Shown one piece after another: positions 9,017 to 17,718 of a stretch of DNA of 64,000 nucleotides. How positions within the stretch are numbered: the stretch's first letter is position 1; each line of letters opens with the position of its first letter. This stretch comes from Antarcticirhabdus aurantiaca. Lineage in GTDB: Bacteria > Pseudomonadota > Alphaproteobacteria > Rhizobiales > Rhizobiaceae. The position numbers and the translations under genes were made by a program. The notes beneath the pieces are model-generated. The model was not told the DNA's origin, did not search any database, and worked only from the letters and a program-made list of their open reading frames with translations. The stretch lies in the NCBI RefSeq assembly GCF_009765365.1, contig NZ_VTOM01000001.1, positions 62,001 to 126,000 on the forward strand. The letters run 5' to 3'.

Positions 9017-9197
9017 GCAGCTGTCCTCGCGGCGGTCGGGGCGGGTATCGGTCCCATGGGCAGGTCTCGAAGGGCCAGGGCTGTGCTCGCGCCGGCGGAT
9101 CGGCGATTCGCGCGGCCTTCAAGCTGTGGACGGCGCGCGCGCGGTTCGCAACGCCGCCCTGAGACGGCAAGCGCCCCCGCTGCCGCGCAGCCTCGCC

Positions 9198-10226
9198 TCA
9201 AAGGTCCATCGGCCAGGTGTCGGAGAGGCGGTAGCCGGCGGGGAAGGGGTCGGCGGGGTCGACCATGAGCTGCTGGGTCCCGACGATCCAGGCGCGCCCC
9301 GAGATGATCGGGCTGATTGCCGGCTTGCCGCCGACCTCGACGCCCGCGTCGATGCGGCAGTGGAACTCGGTGTCGATGATCGAGGTGCCGACGAAGCGCT
9401 CGCCGACCTGCATCTCTCCCCGCGCGTGAAGAACGGCCATGCGCGCCGAGCAGCCCGTGCCGGTCGGCGAGCGGTCGACCTTGCCCGGCCGGATCGCCAC
9501 CGCGTTCTTGCCCCACAGCACACCGTCGCGCCGCTCGACCGGATTGGTCATCTGGCAGAAGGAGATGTGGTTCCAGTCGGTCGTCGGGTGCCGGAAGCCG
9601 AGCTGCTCGTTGGCGGCCGCCGTGATCCGCACGCCGAGCCGCGCGATGTCGCGGGCCTGATCCGGCCTGATCTCGACGCCGATGGAGGCGGCGTCGACGA
9701 TCACGAAGCTGTCGCCGCCATAGGCCGTGTCGACGGTGATCGTGCCGAGGCCCTCGACTTCGAGCTTGGCGTCGAGCCGGTCGGCGAAGGAGGGGACGTT
9801 GCGCACGCTGATGCGCTCGGCCTTGCCGTTCCGGCAGTCCGCCTCGACCTCGACGAGGCCGCCCGGGGCTTCCAGCACCATGCGCGTCACCGGCTCCTCC
9901 ATCGGCACGATGCCGGTGTCGAGGAGGACGGTGGAGACGCAGATCGAGTTGGAGCCGGACATCGGCGGCGTGTCGGCCGGCTCCATGATGATCCAGCCCA
10001 TCTTCGCGCGCGGGTCCTTCGGCGGCACGAGGAGGTTCACGTGCCGGAAGACGCCGCCGCGCGGCTCGTTGAGGACGAAGTTGCGCAAGCTCTCGTCCTT
10101 GGCGATCCAGCGCGACTGCTCCCAGACCGTGTCGCCGGGCGGGGGCGCGACACCCCCGACGATGACGTCGCCGACCTCTCCTTCCGCGTGGCAGGTGACG
10201 ACGTGAACGACCTTCGACGTGCGCAT
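9198..10226 (-). CDS. Proline racemase family protein with Ser/Thr active-site pair, candidate trans-3-hydroxy-L-proline dehydratase
   Basis: A 342-residue proline racemase-fold protein, a distant paralogue of the epimerase at 803-1804. The first catalytic position is Ser90 (PPMSGSNSI) in place of Cys, and the second is Thr255 ([12 protein letters not shown]) in place of Cys. A cysteine, Cys259, lies four residues later. Loss of the second Cys to Thr is known from trans-3-hydroxyproline dehydratases, which eliminate water rather than racemise. Replacement at both positions is less usual. The gene is upstream of gntR in the same direction. The ATG at 10226 gives [17 protein letters not shown], the family N-terminus; the upstream open frame to 10307 is not convincing. 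Dehydratase function is an inference from residues and context. Confidence 0.72.
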   Translation of the reverse strand: MRTSKVVHVVTCHAEGEVGDVIVGGVAPPPGDTVWEQSRWIAKDESLRNFVLNEPRGGVFRHVNLLVPPKDPRAKMGWIIMEPADTPPMSGSNSICVSTVLLDTGIVPMEEPVTRMVLEAPGGLVEVEADCRNGKAERISVRNVPSFADRLDAKLEVEGLGTITVDTAYGGDSFVIVDAASIGVEIRPDQARDIARLGVRITAAANEQLGFRHPTTDWNHISFCQMTNPVERRDGVLWGKNAVAIRPGKVDRSPTGTGCSARMAVLHARGEMQVGERFVGTSIIDTEFHCRIDAGVEVGGKPAISPIISGRAWIVGTQQLMVDPADPFPAGYRLSDTWPMDL

Positions 10227-10318
10227 TTCCGGATGATCCTCGGGATGGGCGGGGCTGTCGGGCCCCTTCGCGCGGGAGGATAGCGCCCGGCAGTGGCGCC
10301 GCGCCACACACTCCCGCG

Positions 10319-12214
10319 CTAGTCCGCCGCTTCGAGGACCTCCAGGAAGGCCTCGCCGTAGCGCTCCAGCTTGGCCTGGCCGATGCCGGGGATCCTGGAC
10401 AGGGCGGTCATGCTCCTCGGGTGGGCCTCCGCCATCGCCCGCAGCGTCGAATCATGGAAGACGACGTAGGGCGGCACGTTCTGGTCGCGGGCAAGCTGCA
10501 GGCGAACCTTGCGCAGCGCCTCGAAGAGGCCGAGCTCGGTCTCGTCGAGCCCCGCGACGGATCCCCCCGGCCCCTTGCGGTCGCGATCCCGGCCGCGTCC
10601 GCCCCGCCCGCCGCTTCCGCTCTTCCTCGGCCGGTCCTGGCGCAGCGTGACGGGCCGTTCCTTGCGGAACACGGCGCGCGCCGGCTCCTCTTCCAGGCGC
10701 AGCGCGCCGAAGGCGTCGTTGTCGACGCGGATGAGGCCCGCCGCCGTCACCTGCCGCAGCACCGACTGCCAGGCGCGCGCGTCGAGGTCCGACCCGACGC
10801 CGAAGACCGGCATTTCGTGGTGTCCGAAGCGCTCGACCTTGTCCGTGCGCTTGCCAGTCAGGACGTCGATGACGTGGCCGGCGCCGAAGCGCTCGCCGGT
10901 GCGGTAGACCGCGGCGAGGAGCTTGATCGCGACATCCGTGCCGTCATAGGTCTCGACCGGGTTGAGGCAGGAATCGCAGTTCCCGCAGCCCCCTGGATGG
11001 CGCTCGCCGAAATGGTGCAGGATCGCCGCGCGCCGGCACGCCGTCGTCTCGCAGATGCCGAGCAGCGCGTCGAGCTTGGAGCGCTCGACCCGCTTGATCT
11101 CCTCGCCGGCCTGCCCCTCGTCGATCATCCGCCGGCGCTGGACGACGTCCTGCATGCCGTAGGCCATCCAGGCCTCGGCGGGCTCGCGGTCGCGCCCGGC
11201 GCGGCCGGTTTCCTGGTAGTAGGCCTCCACGGAGCCGGGCAGATCGAGATGGGCGACGAAGCGCACGTCCGGCTTGTCGATGCCCATGCCGAAGGCGGTG
11301 GTGGCGCAGAGAACGAGGCCGCCAGCGCTCTTGAGAAACGCGTCCTGGTTCGCCGAGCGGTCCTCGGACGGCATGCCGGCGTGATAGGCGAGGGCGCGGA
11401 TGCCCTCCTTGTTCAGGAAGGCGGCGGTCTCCTCGACCTTTCGCCGGCTGAGGCAGTAGACGATGCCGTCCGCGCCGTCGTGGCGGGCGAGGAAGTCGAG
11501 GAGCTGGCGCCGCGCATTGTCGCGCTCGACGATCTCGTAGCGGATGTTGGGCCGGTCGAAGCTCGTCTTGAAGACCGGCGCGCCTTCGAGGCGCAGGCGC
11601 TCGACGATGTCGCCCTGCGTCGCCGGATCGGCGGTGGCGGTCAGCGCGATGCGCGGCACGTTCGGGAAGTCGTCGGCGAGCGCCGCCAGCTCGCGATATT
11701 CCGGCCGGAAATCGTGGCCCCAGGCGCTGACGCAATGCGCCTCGTCGATGGCGAAGAGCGACACGTCCACCCGCGAGAGCGCCTGCCGGAAGCCCGGCGT
11801 CGTCACGCGCTCGGGCGTTACGTAGAGGAGCTTGAGGCGGCCGTTCATGAGGTCGCGGCGCACCGCGTCGCGCTCCTCCTCGGCCATGCCCGAGTTCAAG
11901 GCCGCGGCCGCGACGCCGGCCTGGCGAAGCGCCTCGACCTGGTCGCGCATCAGCGCGATCAGCGGCGAGACGACGACCGCCGTGCCGCGGCGGCAGAGCG
12001 CCGGCACCTGGTAGCAGACCGACTTGCCCTCGCCGGTGGGAAACAGGACGACCGCGTCGCCGCCGGCCACCAGCCGCTCCACCACCGCCTGCTGCTGCCC
12101 GCGAAAGGCCGCGTGGCCGAAGACCGCCTTCAAAACATCTTGCGGGTCGCGTCCCTCGAGATCGGCGACGGGGTTCCGGGTCGTGGGCGGAGCGTCGGGA
12201 GCGGATCGGAGCAT
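10319..12214 (-). CDS. recQ: ATP-dependent DNA helicase RecQ
   Basis: A 631-residue RecQ helicase, close to the usual length. Walker A is [13 protein letters not shown] at residues 59-71, with GEGKS instead of the commoner GGGKS. The DEAH box with the aromatic-rich RecQ loop ([19 protein letters not shown]) is at about 155-173. Helicase motif VI is [15 protein letters not shown] zinc-binding four-Cys block, including CGNCDSC, follows near residue 420. An HRDC domain ends the protein. RecQ unwinds forks and recombination intermediates in DNA repair. The ATG at 12214 was chosen because sequence upstream, though open, is not RecQ-like and faces the divergent acetyltransferase. Confidence 0.95.
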   Translation of the reverse strand: MLRSAPDAPPTTRNPVADLEGRDPQDVLKAVFGHAAFRGQQQAVVERLVAGGDAVVLFPTGEGKSVCYQVPALCRRGTAVVVSPLIALMRDQVEALRQAGVAAAALNSGMAEEERDAVRRDLMNGRLKLLYVTPERVTTPGFRQALSRVDVSLFAIDEAHCVSAWGHDFRPEYRELAALADDFPNVPRIALTATADPATQGDIVERLRLEGAPVFKTSFDRPNIRYEIVERDNARRQLLDFLARHDGADGIVYCLSRRKVEETAAFLNKEGIRALAYHAGMPSEDRSANQDAFLKSAGGLVLCATTAFGMGIDKPDVRFVAHLDLPGSVEAYYQETGRAGRDREPAEAWMAYGMQDVVQRRRMIDEGQAGEEIKRVERSKLDALLGICETTACRRAAILHHFGERHPGGCGNCDSCLNPVETYDGTDVAIKLLAAVYRTGERFGAGHVIDVLTGKRTDKVERFGHHEMPVFGVGSDLDARAWQSVLRQVTAAGLIRVDNDAFGALRLEEEPARAVFRKERPVTLRQDRPRKSGSGGRGGRGRDRDRKGPGGSVAGLDETELGLFEALRKVRLQLARDQNVPPYVVFHDSTLRAMAEAHPRSMTALSRIPGIGQAKLERYGEAFLEVLEAAD

Positions 12215-12487
12215 TCGCGTCAGTTGAATCCCATGTCGTGCGGCGTCGAGCAGCCGGCGGGTTCGCGACCGGTTTGGTGAAGGCAAGCGCGTCCCCGTGT
12301 CAATCGAGCGACGCGTCCGCTTCCCACCGCAGCGCTCCCGCGTCCCGGCATCCTGCATGTGGGCGTTGGAACAGAAGCACGAAAGACCCGGACGCGGTCG
12401 CGCCGATCGTGTCGGGCGAATGCGACGGAACGAGGAGCGCCGCCGGCCGATCTTTCCAAGGCGCGCGGGAGCCACTATCGCTCGGCC

Positions 12488-12970
12488 ATGCTGATCAGAC
12501 CCGCCCGCCACGAGGACCGCGCCGCGATCCTCTCGATCATCCGGCCCGTCGTCGAACAGGGCGAAACCTACACGCTCGACCGGGACATGAGCGATGCCGA
12601 CATCCTCGCCTACTGGTTGGGCCCGGACAAGGAGGTCTTCGTCGCCGAGGACGAGGGCGGCCTCGTCGGCACCTACTACATCCGGGCCAACCAGGCGGGT
12701 GGCGGGCGCCACGTCTGCAATTGCGGCTACGTGACGGCCAGCGAGGCCGCGGGCCGGGGCGTCGCCCGCCGCATGTGCGGGCATTCCCTCGACCACGCCC
12801 GGTCGCGCGGCTTTCGCGCGATGCAGTTCAACTTCGTCGTCAGCACGAACAGCCGTGCCGTGGCGCTCTGGCAGGCCATGGACTTCGCCGTCGTGGGACG
12901 GCTGCCCCTGGCCTTCGAGCACCCCGCGCACGGCTTCGTGGACGCGCTGGTGATGTTCCGGGCGCTCTAG
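12488..12970 (+). CDS. GNAT-family N-acetyltransferase
   Basis: A 160-residue single-domain acetyltransferase. The central part shows the GNAT beta4-alpha3 region ([40 protein letters not shown]) that binds acetyl-CoA. The sequence begins [20 protein letters not shown], a typical GNAT start. The substrate is unknown; relatives include putative amine or amino-acid acetyltransferases. The ATG at 12488 was preferred over upstream in-frame starts because homology-like sequence begins there. The gene is divergent from recQ across 273 bases and stands alone. Confidence 0.82.
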   Translation: MLIRPARHEDRAAILSIIRPVVEQGETYTLDRDMSDADILAYWLGPDKEVFVAEDEGGLVGTYYIRANQAGGGRHVCNCGYVTASEAAGRGVARRMCGHSLDHARSRGFRAMQFNFVVSTNSRAVALWQAMDFAVVGRLPLAFEHPAHGFVDALVMFRAL

Positions 12971-13018
12971 CAGCCGATCCGGGACGGACCGGCCGCGCCC
13001 GTCGTAGGGCTTCGCCGG

Positions 13019-13804
13019 TTAGCCGGCGGCGGAACCGCGCCGGCCGACGAGGCCGAAGCGGGCGCCTCGGTCGTCTTCGGCGACGACGATGAAGGCGCCG
13101 CCGGGAACCTCGTCCGGCCCCTGCAGCGATCGACCGCCGGCGCTTTCGAGCCGGGCCTTGGCTGCATCGACGTCGTCCACCGAGAAGTAGACCAGCCAGC
13201 CCGGCCGCCCGTTCGGCATCTCGCCCATCACCGCGCCGATGCAGTCCGGTCCGGCATGGATGAAGCGGTACTCGCCGAACTCGCCCATCGGCATGCCGCC
13301 CTCGTTGCGGATCGACAGGACGCGCTTGTAGAAGTCGAGCGCCGCGTCCGGGTCCGGGGTCGACAGCTCGTTCCAGACCGCATGGCCCTGCGGAGCCTCG
13401 CCGCCCCCGACGAAGGCGCGCGAGGGGGCCTCGCTCGTCCCGCGCATGAGGTAGAGCACCTGTCCCTGCGGATCGGCGAGAAAGGCGAAGCGGCCGATGC
13501 CGGGAATGTCGGTCGGGGGGATGTGGATCGCCGCGCCCGCCTCGCGCGCGGCGGTCGCCGTGCGGTCGACGTCGTCGACGCCGAAGTAGACGAGCCAGCG
13601 CCGCGGCATCTCCATGCCGGCCGGCCTCTTCATGATGCCTGCGACGCCTGTTCCGCTTGCCTCGGCGACGCGGTAGTCGCGCTCCAGGCCGCCAGGCGGG
13701 CGCGAGAAGCGCCAGCCGAGCACCGTCCCGTAAAAGCGCTCGGCCTCGTCCGCGTCCTCCGCGACGAGCTCGTACCAGACCGGGGTCCCGTGAGCGTTGG
13801 TCAT
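13019..13804 (-). CDS. VOC family protein with two glyoxalase-like domains
   Basis: A 261-residue protein made of two vicinal-oxygen-chelate domains, about residues 5-122 and 137-255. Each starts with a variant of GTPVWYELVAED / GHAVWNELSTPD followed by aldolase-like beta-alpha-beta units (WLVYFGVDDVD and WLVYFSVDDVD). Such didomain proteins include glyoxalase-like and antibiotic-inactivating enzymes, but most have no known substrate. Its start overlaps the stop of the DUF1428 gene by four bases (ATGA), so the two are translated together. No substrate is proposed. Confidence 0.85.
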   Translation of the reverse strand: MTNAHGTPVWYELVAEDADEAERFYGTVLGWRFSRPPGGLERDYRVAEASGTGVAGIMKRPAGMEMPRRWLVYFGVDDVDRTATAAREAGAAIHIPPTDIPGIGRFAFLADPQGQVLYLMRGTSEAPSRAFVGGGEAPQGHAVWNELSTPDPDAALDFYKRVLSIRNEGGMPMGEFGEYRFIHAGPDCIGAVMGEMPNGRPGWLVYFSVDDVDAAKARLESAGGRSLQGPDEVPGGAFIVVAEDDRGARFGLVGRRGSAAG

Positions 13805-14523
13805 CCCCGATCCTCCCGGCTGACGACGTCGAAGCCGCCATAGATCATCCGTTTGCCGTCGAAGGGCATCGGGTTGTCGTGCATCGTGCTCTCCATCTCG
13901 GCGAACACGGCCTTCTGCCCGGCGATCCGCGTCGCCTTGTCCGGCCATTCGATCCAGGAGAAGCAGACCGTCTCGTCGGGGCCCGCCTTCACGGCGCGCG
14001 CGAAGTCGGTGACCTTGCCGTCGGGAACGTCGACGCCCCAGCATTCGACGAGGCGCGTCGCCCCGTGGCGCAGGAACACGGGCGCGGCCTCGCGGCAATG
14101 CCGCACGAAAACCTCCCGGTTGGCCGTCGGCACGGCGATGACGAAGCCCTCGACGTAAGTGAAGGCGCCGCCCGGCCCCTCGTCGACGACCGGATCGAAG
14201 CCGCCGAAGATCATCCGCTTTCCGTCGAAGGCCATGTCGGTCATGTCCATGCGCGGATCGGCCATCATCGTCGCCTCGGCGGCGTCCTTGGTCGCCTTGT
14301 CCGGCCAGACGATCCATCCGAAGGCGACGAGCTCGTCGTCCCTCGCCGCGACGGAGCGGTGGAAGTCGGTCACCTCGCCCCGCGGCACGTCGTCCTGGAG
14401 GGCGTCGAGGACGCTCAAGGCTCCGAACTCGCGGAACAAGGGAGCGACCATCCGGGCCTGTTCCACGAAGCGCTCGCGCTTCGATCCCTCGACGGGGATC
14501 ACGCATCCCATGACATAGGACAT
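13801..14523 (-). CDS. Tandem DUF1428 family protein
   Basis: A 240-residue protein containing two DUF1428 (dimeric alpha/beta-barrel) domains, about residues 1-113 and 120-236. The two halves share an aligned pattern: a CVIPV/FVIAVP opening, GEVTDF/GKVTDF, WPDKATK/WPDKATR, and FDGKRMIFGGFD/FDGKRMIYGGFD. The usual family protein is one domain of about 115 residues that dimerises; this gene encodes a covalent two-domain version, probably by duplication. The ATG at 14523 gives MSYVMGCVIPV, as in single-domain members. It precedes, and is coupled to, the VOC gene. The family has no established biochemical role. Confidence 0.85.
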   Translation of the reverse strand: MSYVMGCVIPVEGSKRERFVEQARMVAPLFREFGALSVLDALQDDVPRGEVTDFHRSVAARDDELVAFGWIVWPDKATKDAAEATMMADPRMDMTDMAFDGKRMIFGGFDPVVDEGPGGAFTYVEGFVIAVPTANREVFVRHCREAAPVFLRHGATRLVECWGVDVPDGKVTDFARAVKAGPDETVCFSWIEWPDKATRIAGQKAVFAEMESTMHDNPMPFDGKRMIYGGFDVVSREDRG

Positions 14524-14614
14524 TGGCGGTTCCTTGGTTTGATGTGATCGGTCAGGCGGTCGGCTCGCCGCACGCGAGGGCACGGGGCGTCGGCGATGAT
14601 AGCGGCGACGGATT

Positions 14615-15307
14615 TCAGCGGCCCGCCGCGTAGCGGGCGGCGTTCTTGCGGAACGGCTCCATCTGCGCTTCGAGCGCCCGGCGGAAGGCGGGGCGGCTCG
14701 TGTGCCGTTGGACATAGGCCTTCAGCGTCGGAAAGGCGTCGAGATCGCCGGTCGGCTCGACGTTGCGCAGAACGAAGCTCGCGGCGAGGTCGGCCACGGT
14801 GAAGCTGTCCCCGACCAGGACGGGGCGGCCCCCAAGCGCGTCGGCGAAGCGGGCGAGCTTCGCGCGCAGGTGCTCGCTTGCCTGCGGCTCGAGCCGCCGA
14901 GCCGCCTCGCGATCCTCGGCGAAGACGCGCAGGAAGGCGAGAAGGTCGACCGGCGGGCTCAGCGAATCCAGCGCCGCGAAGAGCCAGGAGAAGCAGGCGT
15001 TCCGCTCCGCCTGATCGGCGGGCAGCAGCGCGTCGCTCGCCTCCGCGATGCGCCAGAGGCAGGCGCCGCTCTCGAACATCGAGCGGCCCGCGACGCTCAG
15101 CGCCGGGACCTGACCGAAGGGCTGGCGCGCCAGATTTTCCGGGCTTTCGCGCTCGGCGTGGGGCAGGAGCTCCGCTTCGTAGGGGAAGCCGGCTTCTTCC
15201 AGCGCCCAGCGAAGCCTGAGATCCCGCACGAAGCCCTGCGCCAGCTCCGGCACCCAGTCATAGGCGGTGACCGTCACCGGGCCGGCAAGGAAGTCCTCGC
15301 GCTTCAT
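14615..15307 (-). CDS. Glutathione S-transferase family protein
   Basis: A 230-residue cytosolic GST-type protein. The N-terminal thioredoxin-like domain (about 10-90) contains the conserved cis-Pro segment FGQVPALSV and the glutathione-site ESGA motif. An all-helical C-terminal domain follows. GSTs conjugate or reduce electrophiles with glutathione. The ATG at 15307 overlaps the stop of a 35-codon ORF (ATGA). A perfect GTTGATATCAAC palindrome upstream of that small ORF also occurs upstream of marR at 18177, which suggests control by the MarR protein. The substrate is unknown. Confidence 0.85.
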   Translation of the reverse strand: MKREDFLAGPVTVTAYDWVPELAQGFVRDLRLRWALEEAGFPYEAELLPHAERESPENLARQPFGQVPALSVAGRSMFESGACLWRIAEASDALLPADQAERNACFSWLFAALDSLSPPVDLLAFLRVFAEDREAARRLEPQASEHLRAKLARFADALGGRPVLVGDSFTVADLAASFVLRNVEPTGDLDAFPTLKAYVQRHTSRPAFRRALEAQMEPFRKNAARYAAGR

Positions 15308-15411
15308 CGACCCGCCTCCGAGGTCGCGGCCGGGCAAAGCATGCGTGTGATCTCGGCGCGGTCCATCTTGGACGCGGACATGATGGCGGATGAGGTCTCG
15401 TCCGAAAGCAT
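15304..15411 (-). CDS. Small ORF (35 aa) coupled to the GST gene
   Basis: A short reading frame starts at the ATG at 15411, preceded by a good ribosome binding site (GGGAGAG seven to eight bases upstream), and encodes MLSDETSSAIMSASKM... to a Gly-Arg end. Its TGA overlaps the GST start codon as ATGA, the arrangement normally seen between translated operon genes. It is rich in Ser, Met and Ala and has no recognisable domain. It could be a small protein or a leader peptide that couples translation into the GST gene. It is also possible that it is not translated. Confidence 0.4.
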   Translation of the reverse strand: MLSDETSSAIMSASKMDRAEITRMLCPAATSEAGR

Positions 15412-15454
15412 GGCGACTCTCCCGTGGCGCCGGTTTCGATGCGTTCGTAATTGA

Positions 15455-15466
15455 GTTGATATCAAC
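15455..15466. promoter_or_regulatory. Candidate MarR operator, copy 1 (GTTGATATCAAC)
   Basis: A perfect 12-bp palindrome located 44 bases upstream of the small ORF/GST unit (minus) and 150 bases upstream of the divergent VOC gene (plus). The identical 12-mer occurs at 18189-18200 just upstream of the marR start. MarR dimers bind palindromes of this kind, and autoregulation is common. The match between the two sites is directly seen; binding is inferred. Confidence 0.6.
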
Positions 15467-15615
15467 GTTGTTCCGCGGAGTCAAACTCGGCGCCGTGCCG
15501 CTGCCGACGCGAAAACGGTCGTCGCGGGGTCCCGATCCCTCTAGATCTGGCGGCACCGTCGAGGCAGGGGGCAAATCCCGGTGCCGTGTCCGGGGCGGGG
15601 GGATGGAGGGGCCGA

Positions 15616-16440
15616 ATGGCGCGTCGCATCGATCATCTGGTTGTGGCTGTTCGCGATCTCGACGCGGGCGCCGATCTCTACCGGCGGCTCGGCTTCCAGG
15701 TCGGGGCCCGCAATCGCCACCCCTGGGGGACGGAGAACCGCCTCGTCCAGTTCGCTTCGTCCTTCGTCGAGCTGATCACGGTCGGCGACGACGCGGCGGC
15801 CATCCCGGCACACGGGCCGCGCGCTTTCAGCTTCGGCGCCTTCCTGCGCGACGCCCTCGAGGCGCGCGAGGGCCTTGCCATGCTGGTGCTCGACAGCGCC
15901 GATGCCAAGGCCGATGCCGAGCGCTTCGCGGCCGCCGGCATCGGCGACTTCGAGCCCTTCTTCTTCGAGCGGACGGGCCGCCGTCCCGACGGGAGCGAGG
16001 CGCGCGTCGCCTTCACGCTCGCCTTCGCGGTCGACGAGGCGGCGCCGGATGCCGGCTTCTTCGTCTGCCAGCAGCACGTCCCCGAGAACTTCTGGAACCC
16101 GGCGTTCCAGAACCATCCGAACGGGGCGACGAACATCGCCGCGGCAACCCTGTCGACGCCGCGCCCCGCGGCGCACGAGGCCTTCCTGTCGGCCTTTACC
16201 GGGGAGCGGGGGCAGTCGGGGAACGGGCTGGTCTTTCCGCTCCAGGGCGGCCGGATCGAGGTGCGCGAAGCATCGTCAACGGCGCCCCGCTTCTCGTCCT
16301 TCGCGGTGGCCGTCCCGAACATCGAGGAGCAGGCCGCCCGCCTGTCGGAGGCCGCGATCCCGTTCGAGGCGAGGGATGGCGGTCTCGTCGTGCCGCCGAA
16401 CGCCGCGTACGGCGTCGCGCTTCGCTTCGAGCCGACCTGA
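15616..16440 (+). CDS. VOC family protein (glyoxalase-like, Glyoxalase_3 type)
   Basis: A 274-residue protein that begins ARRIDHLVVAVRDLDAGADLYRRLGFQVG, the typical first beta-alpha-beta unit of a vicinal-oxygen-chelate domain. A His near the start (IDHLVV) and acidic residues further on could bind a metal. A second, more diverged half follows from about residue 165. Start ATG 15616 has a strong purine-rich site (GGAGGGG) six bases upstream; a frame-extending ATG at 15586 is unlikely. It is divergent from the GST unit, with the shared palindrome between them. The substrate is unknown. Confidence 0.8.
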   Translation: MARRIDHLVVAVRDLDAGADLYRRLGFQVGARNRHPWGTENRLVQFASSFVELITVGDDAAAIPAHGPRAFSFGAFLRDALEAREGLAMLVLDSADAKADAERFAAAGIGDFEPFFFERTGRRPDGSEARVAFTLAFAVDEAAPDAGFFVCQQHVPENFWNPAFQNHPNGATNIAAATLSTPRPAAHEAFLSAFTGERGQSGNGLVFPLQGGRIEVREASSTAPRFSSFAVAVPNIEEQAARLSEAAIPFEARDGGLVVPPNAAYGVALRFEPT

Positions 16441-16446
16441 AGGCCG

Positions 16447-17583
16447 TCAGGCCGCGGCGGTGACGGATGCGCCGGGGACGGGCGGATCGGCATAAACGGC
16501 GACCCGGTTTCGTCCGGCGCGCTTGGCCATGTAGAGGGCCGCGTCGGCGCGGCGGATCCCGTTGCGGATCGAGTCGCCCTGCATCGTGCTGGACACGCCG
16601 ATGCTGACGGTGACGGCGATGGCCGTTCCTTCGTAGTCGAAGCGCCGGGCCTGCACCGCGTCCTTCAGGCGGATGGCGAGCGCCTCGGACTGGGACACGG
16701 ACGCACCCGGAAGGAGAACGACGAATTCCTCGCCGCCGGTTCGGGCGAGGATCGAGCCGGGCGGAAGCGTCGCTTCGACGCGGCGGACGAAGGCCCGCAG
16801 GGCCTCGTCGCCGGCCGCGTGGCCGTGCCGGTCGTTCAAGCGCTTGAAATGATCCAGGTCGGCGACGAGGACGCCGTGGGGTCCCGGCGCCCTCTCCTTG
16901 TAGGCCACGAGACCCGCGCGGTTCAGGCAGCCGGTCAGCGCGTCGCGGTACACCATCCGATCGAGACGGCGATTGTCGCGCTCGATCACCATGCCGAGCA
17001 CACTGGCGATCACGATCGTGCTGCAGACCTGATCGGTGAGCGAGATCGCCAGCGTGACGTTCTCGGGCGTGATGATCGCGGCGCCCCAGACGATCACCGA
17101 CACCGTGACGGCGAGCTGGGTGGCGAAGGCCGTGCCGGCCAGCCAGCGGAAGGCGAGGCGGTCCTTGTTCTGGGCGAGGACGTAGAGCGGCACCTGGACC
17201 GAGATCAGGCAGCTGAGGACGAAGGTCGCGAGTTCGGGCCACTCCGATCCCGGGACCGTGCGCATCAGCAGCACGTGGGCCGCCGGCGGGAGCGGCAGCG
17301 ACAGGAGCATCAGGGTGGAAAAGGCGCGGCGGCCGTCGAAGCTCCGGAAGCCCGCCAGCATCAGAAGCGTGCCGGCGACGAGCGCGCCGTAGGTCAGCGC
17401 CCCGATCGCGGGGTGCGTGACGCCTTCGATCTGCAGGACGAGCCCGACGGCGAACACCATGAAGGCGCTCGCCCACCAGCCCAGGCAGACCAGCTTCGGC
17501 TTGACGAACCAGCCGATTGCCAGGACGAGGCCGCAGGTGACGTTCGTGATGGCGCTCGAAACGTGAAGCGTATGCAAGTCCAT
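16447..17583 (-). CDS. Membrane-anchored diguanylate cyclase (GGDEF)
   Basis: A 378-residue protein with about six hydrophobic helices in the first 200 residues and a C-terminal GGDEF domain. The catalytic signature is GGEEF, an active form, and the metal/substrate segment VLVADLDHFKRLND is intact. It should make cyclic di-GMP in the cytoplasm under control of the membrane domain. The RxxD inhibitory I-site expected just before the signature is absent (LPPGSILARTGGEEF), so product inhibition at that site is not expected. The ATG at 17583 (MDLHTLHVSS) was chosen over an upstream one at 17637. It stands convergent to the VOC gene, with six bases between stops. Confidence 0.88.
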   Translation of the reverse strand: MDLHTLHVSSAITNVTCGLVLAIGWFVKPKLVCLGWWASAFMVFAVGLVLQIEGVTHPAIGALTYGALVAGTLLMLAGFRSFDGRRAFSTLMLLSLPLPPAAHVLLMRTVPGSEWPELATFVLSCLISVQVPLYVLAQNKDRLAFRWLAGTAFATQLAVTVSVIVWGAAIITPENVTLAISLTDQVCSTIVIASVLGMVIERDNRRLDRMVYRDALTGCLNRAGLVAYKERAPGPHGVLVADLDHFKRLNDRHGHAAGDEALRAFVRRVEATLPPGSILARTGGEEFVVLLPGASVSQSEALAIRLKDAVQARRFDYEGTAIAVTVSIGVSSTMQGDSIRNGIRRADAALYMAKRAGRNRVAVYADPPVPGASVTAAA

Positions 17584-17718
17584 CGGGGCAGCCTGGTACC
17601 GTGAGCCTCGCTCAATGGTTATGCCGCCCACAGCCAAGGGGTGATTAACGCCACGCGTGCGTGCGTGCGAAGTGCGTAGCTACCTAGTTTCAAGGGCCCG
17701 GCGCGCAATCGATGGGTT

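Noticed and set aside
9017-9197. Possible extra gene between gntR and the second racemase-family gene
   Set aside because: Only frames with arginine-rich, shadow-like composition and no ribosome binding site.
12215-12358. N-terminal extension of RecQ to a start near 12931
   Set aside because: The added sequence is not RecQ-like and covers the divergent acetyltransferase gene; 631 residues is the normal size.
17657-17690. Short GTGC tetranucleotide run
   Set aside because: Only about three units; too short to be a meaningful repeat or phase-variable tract.
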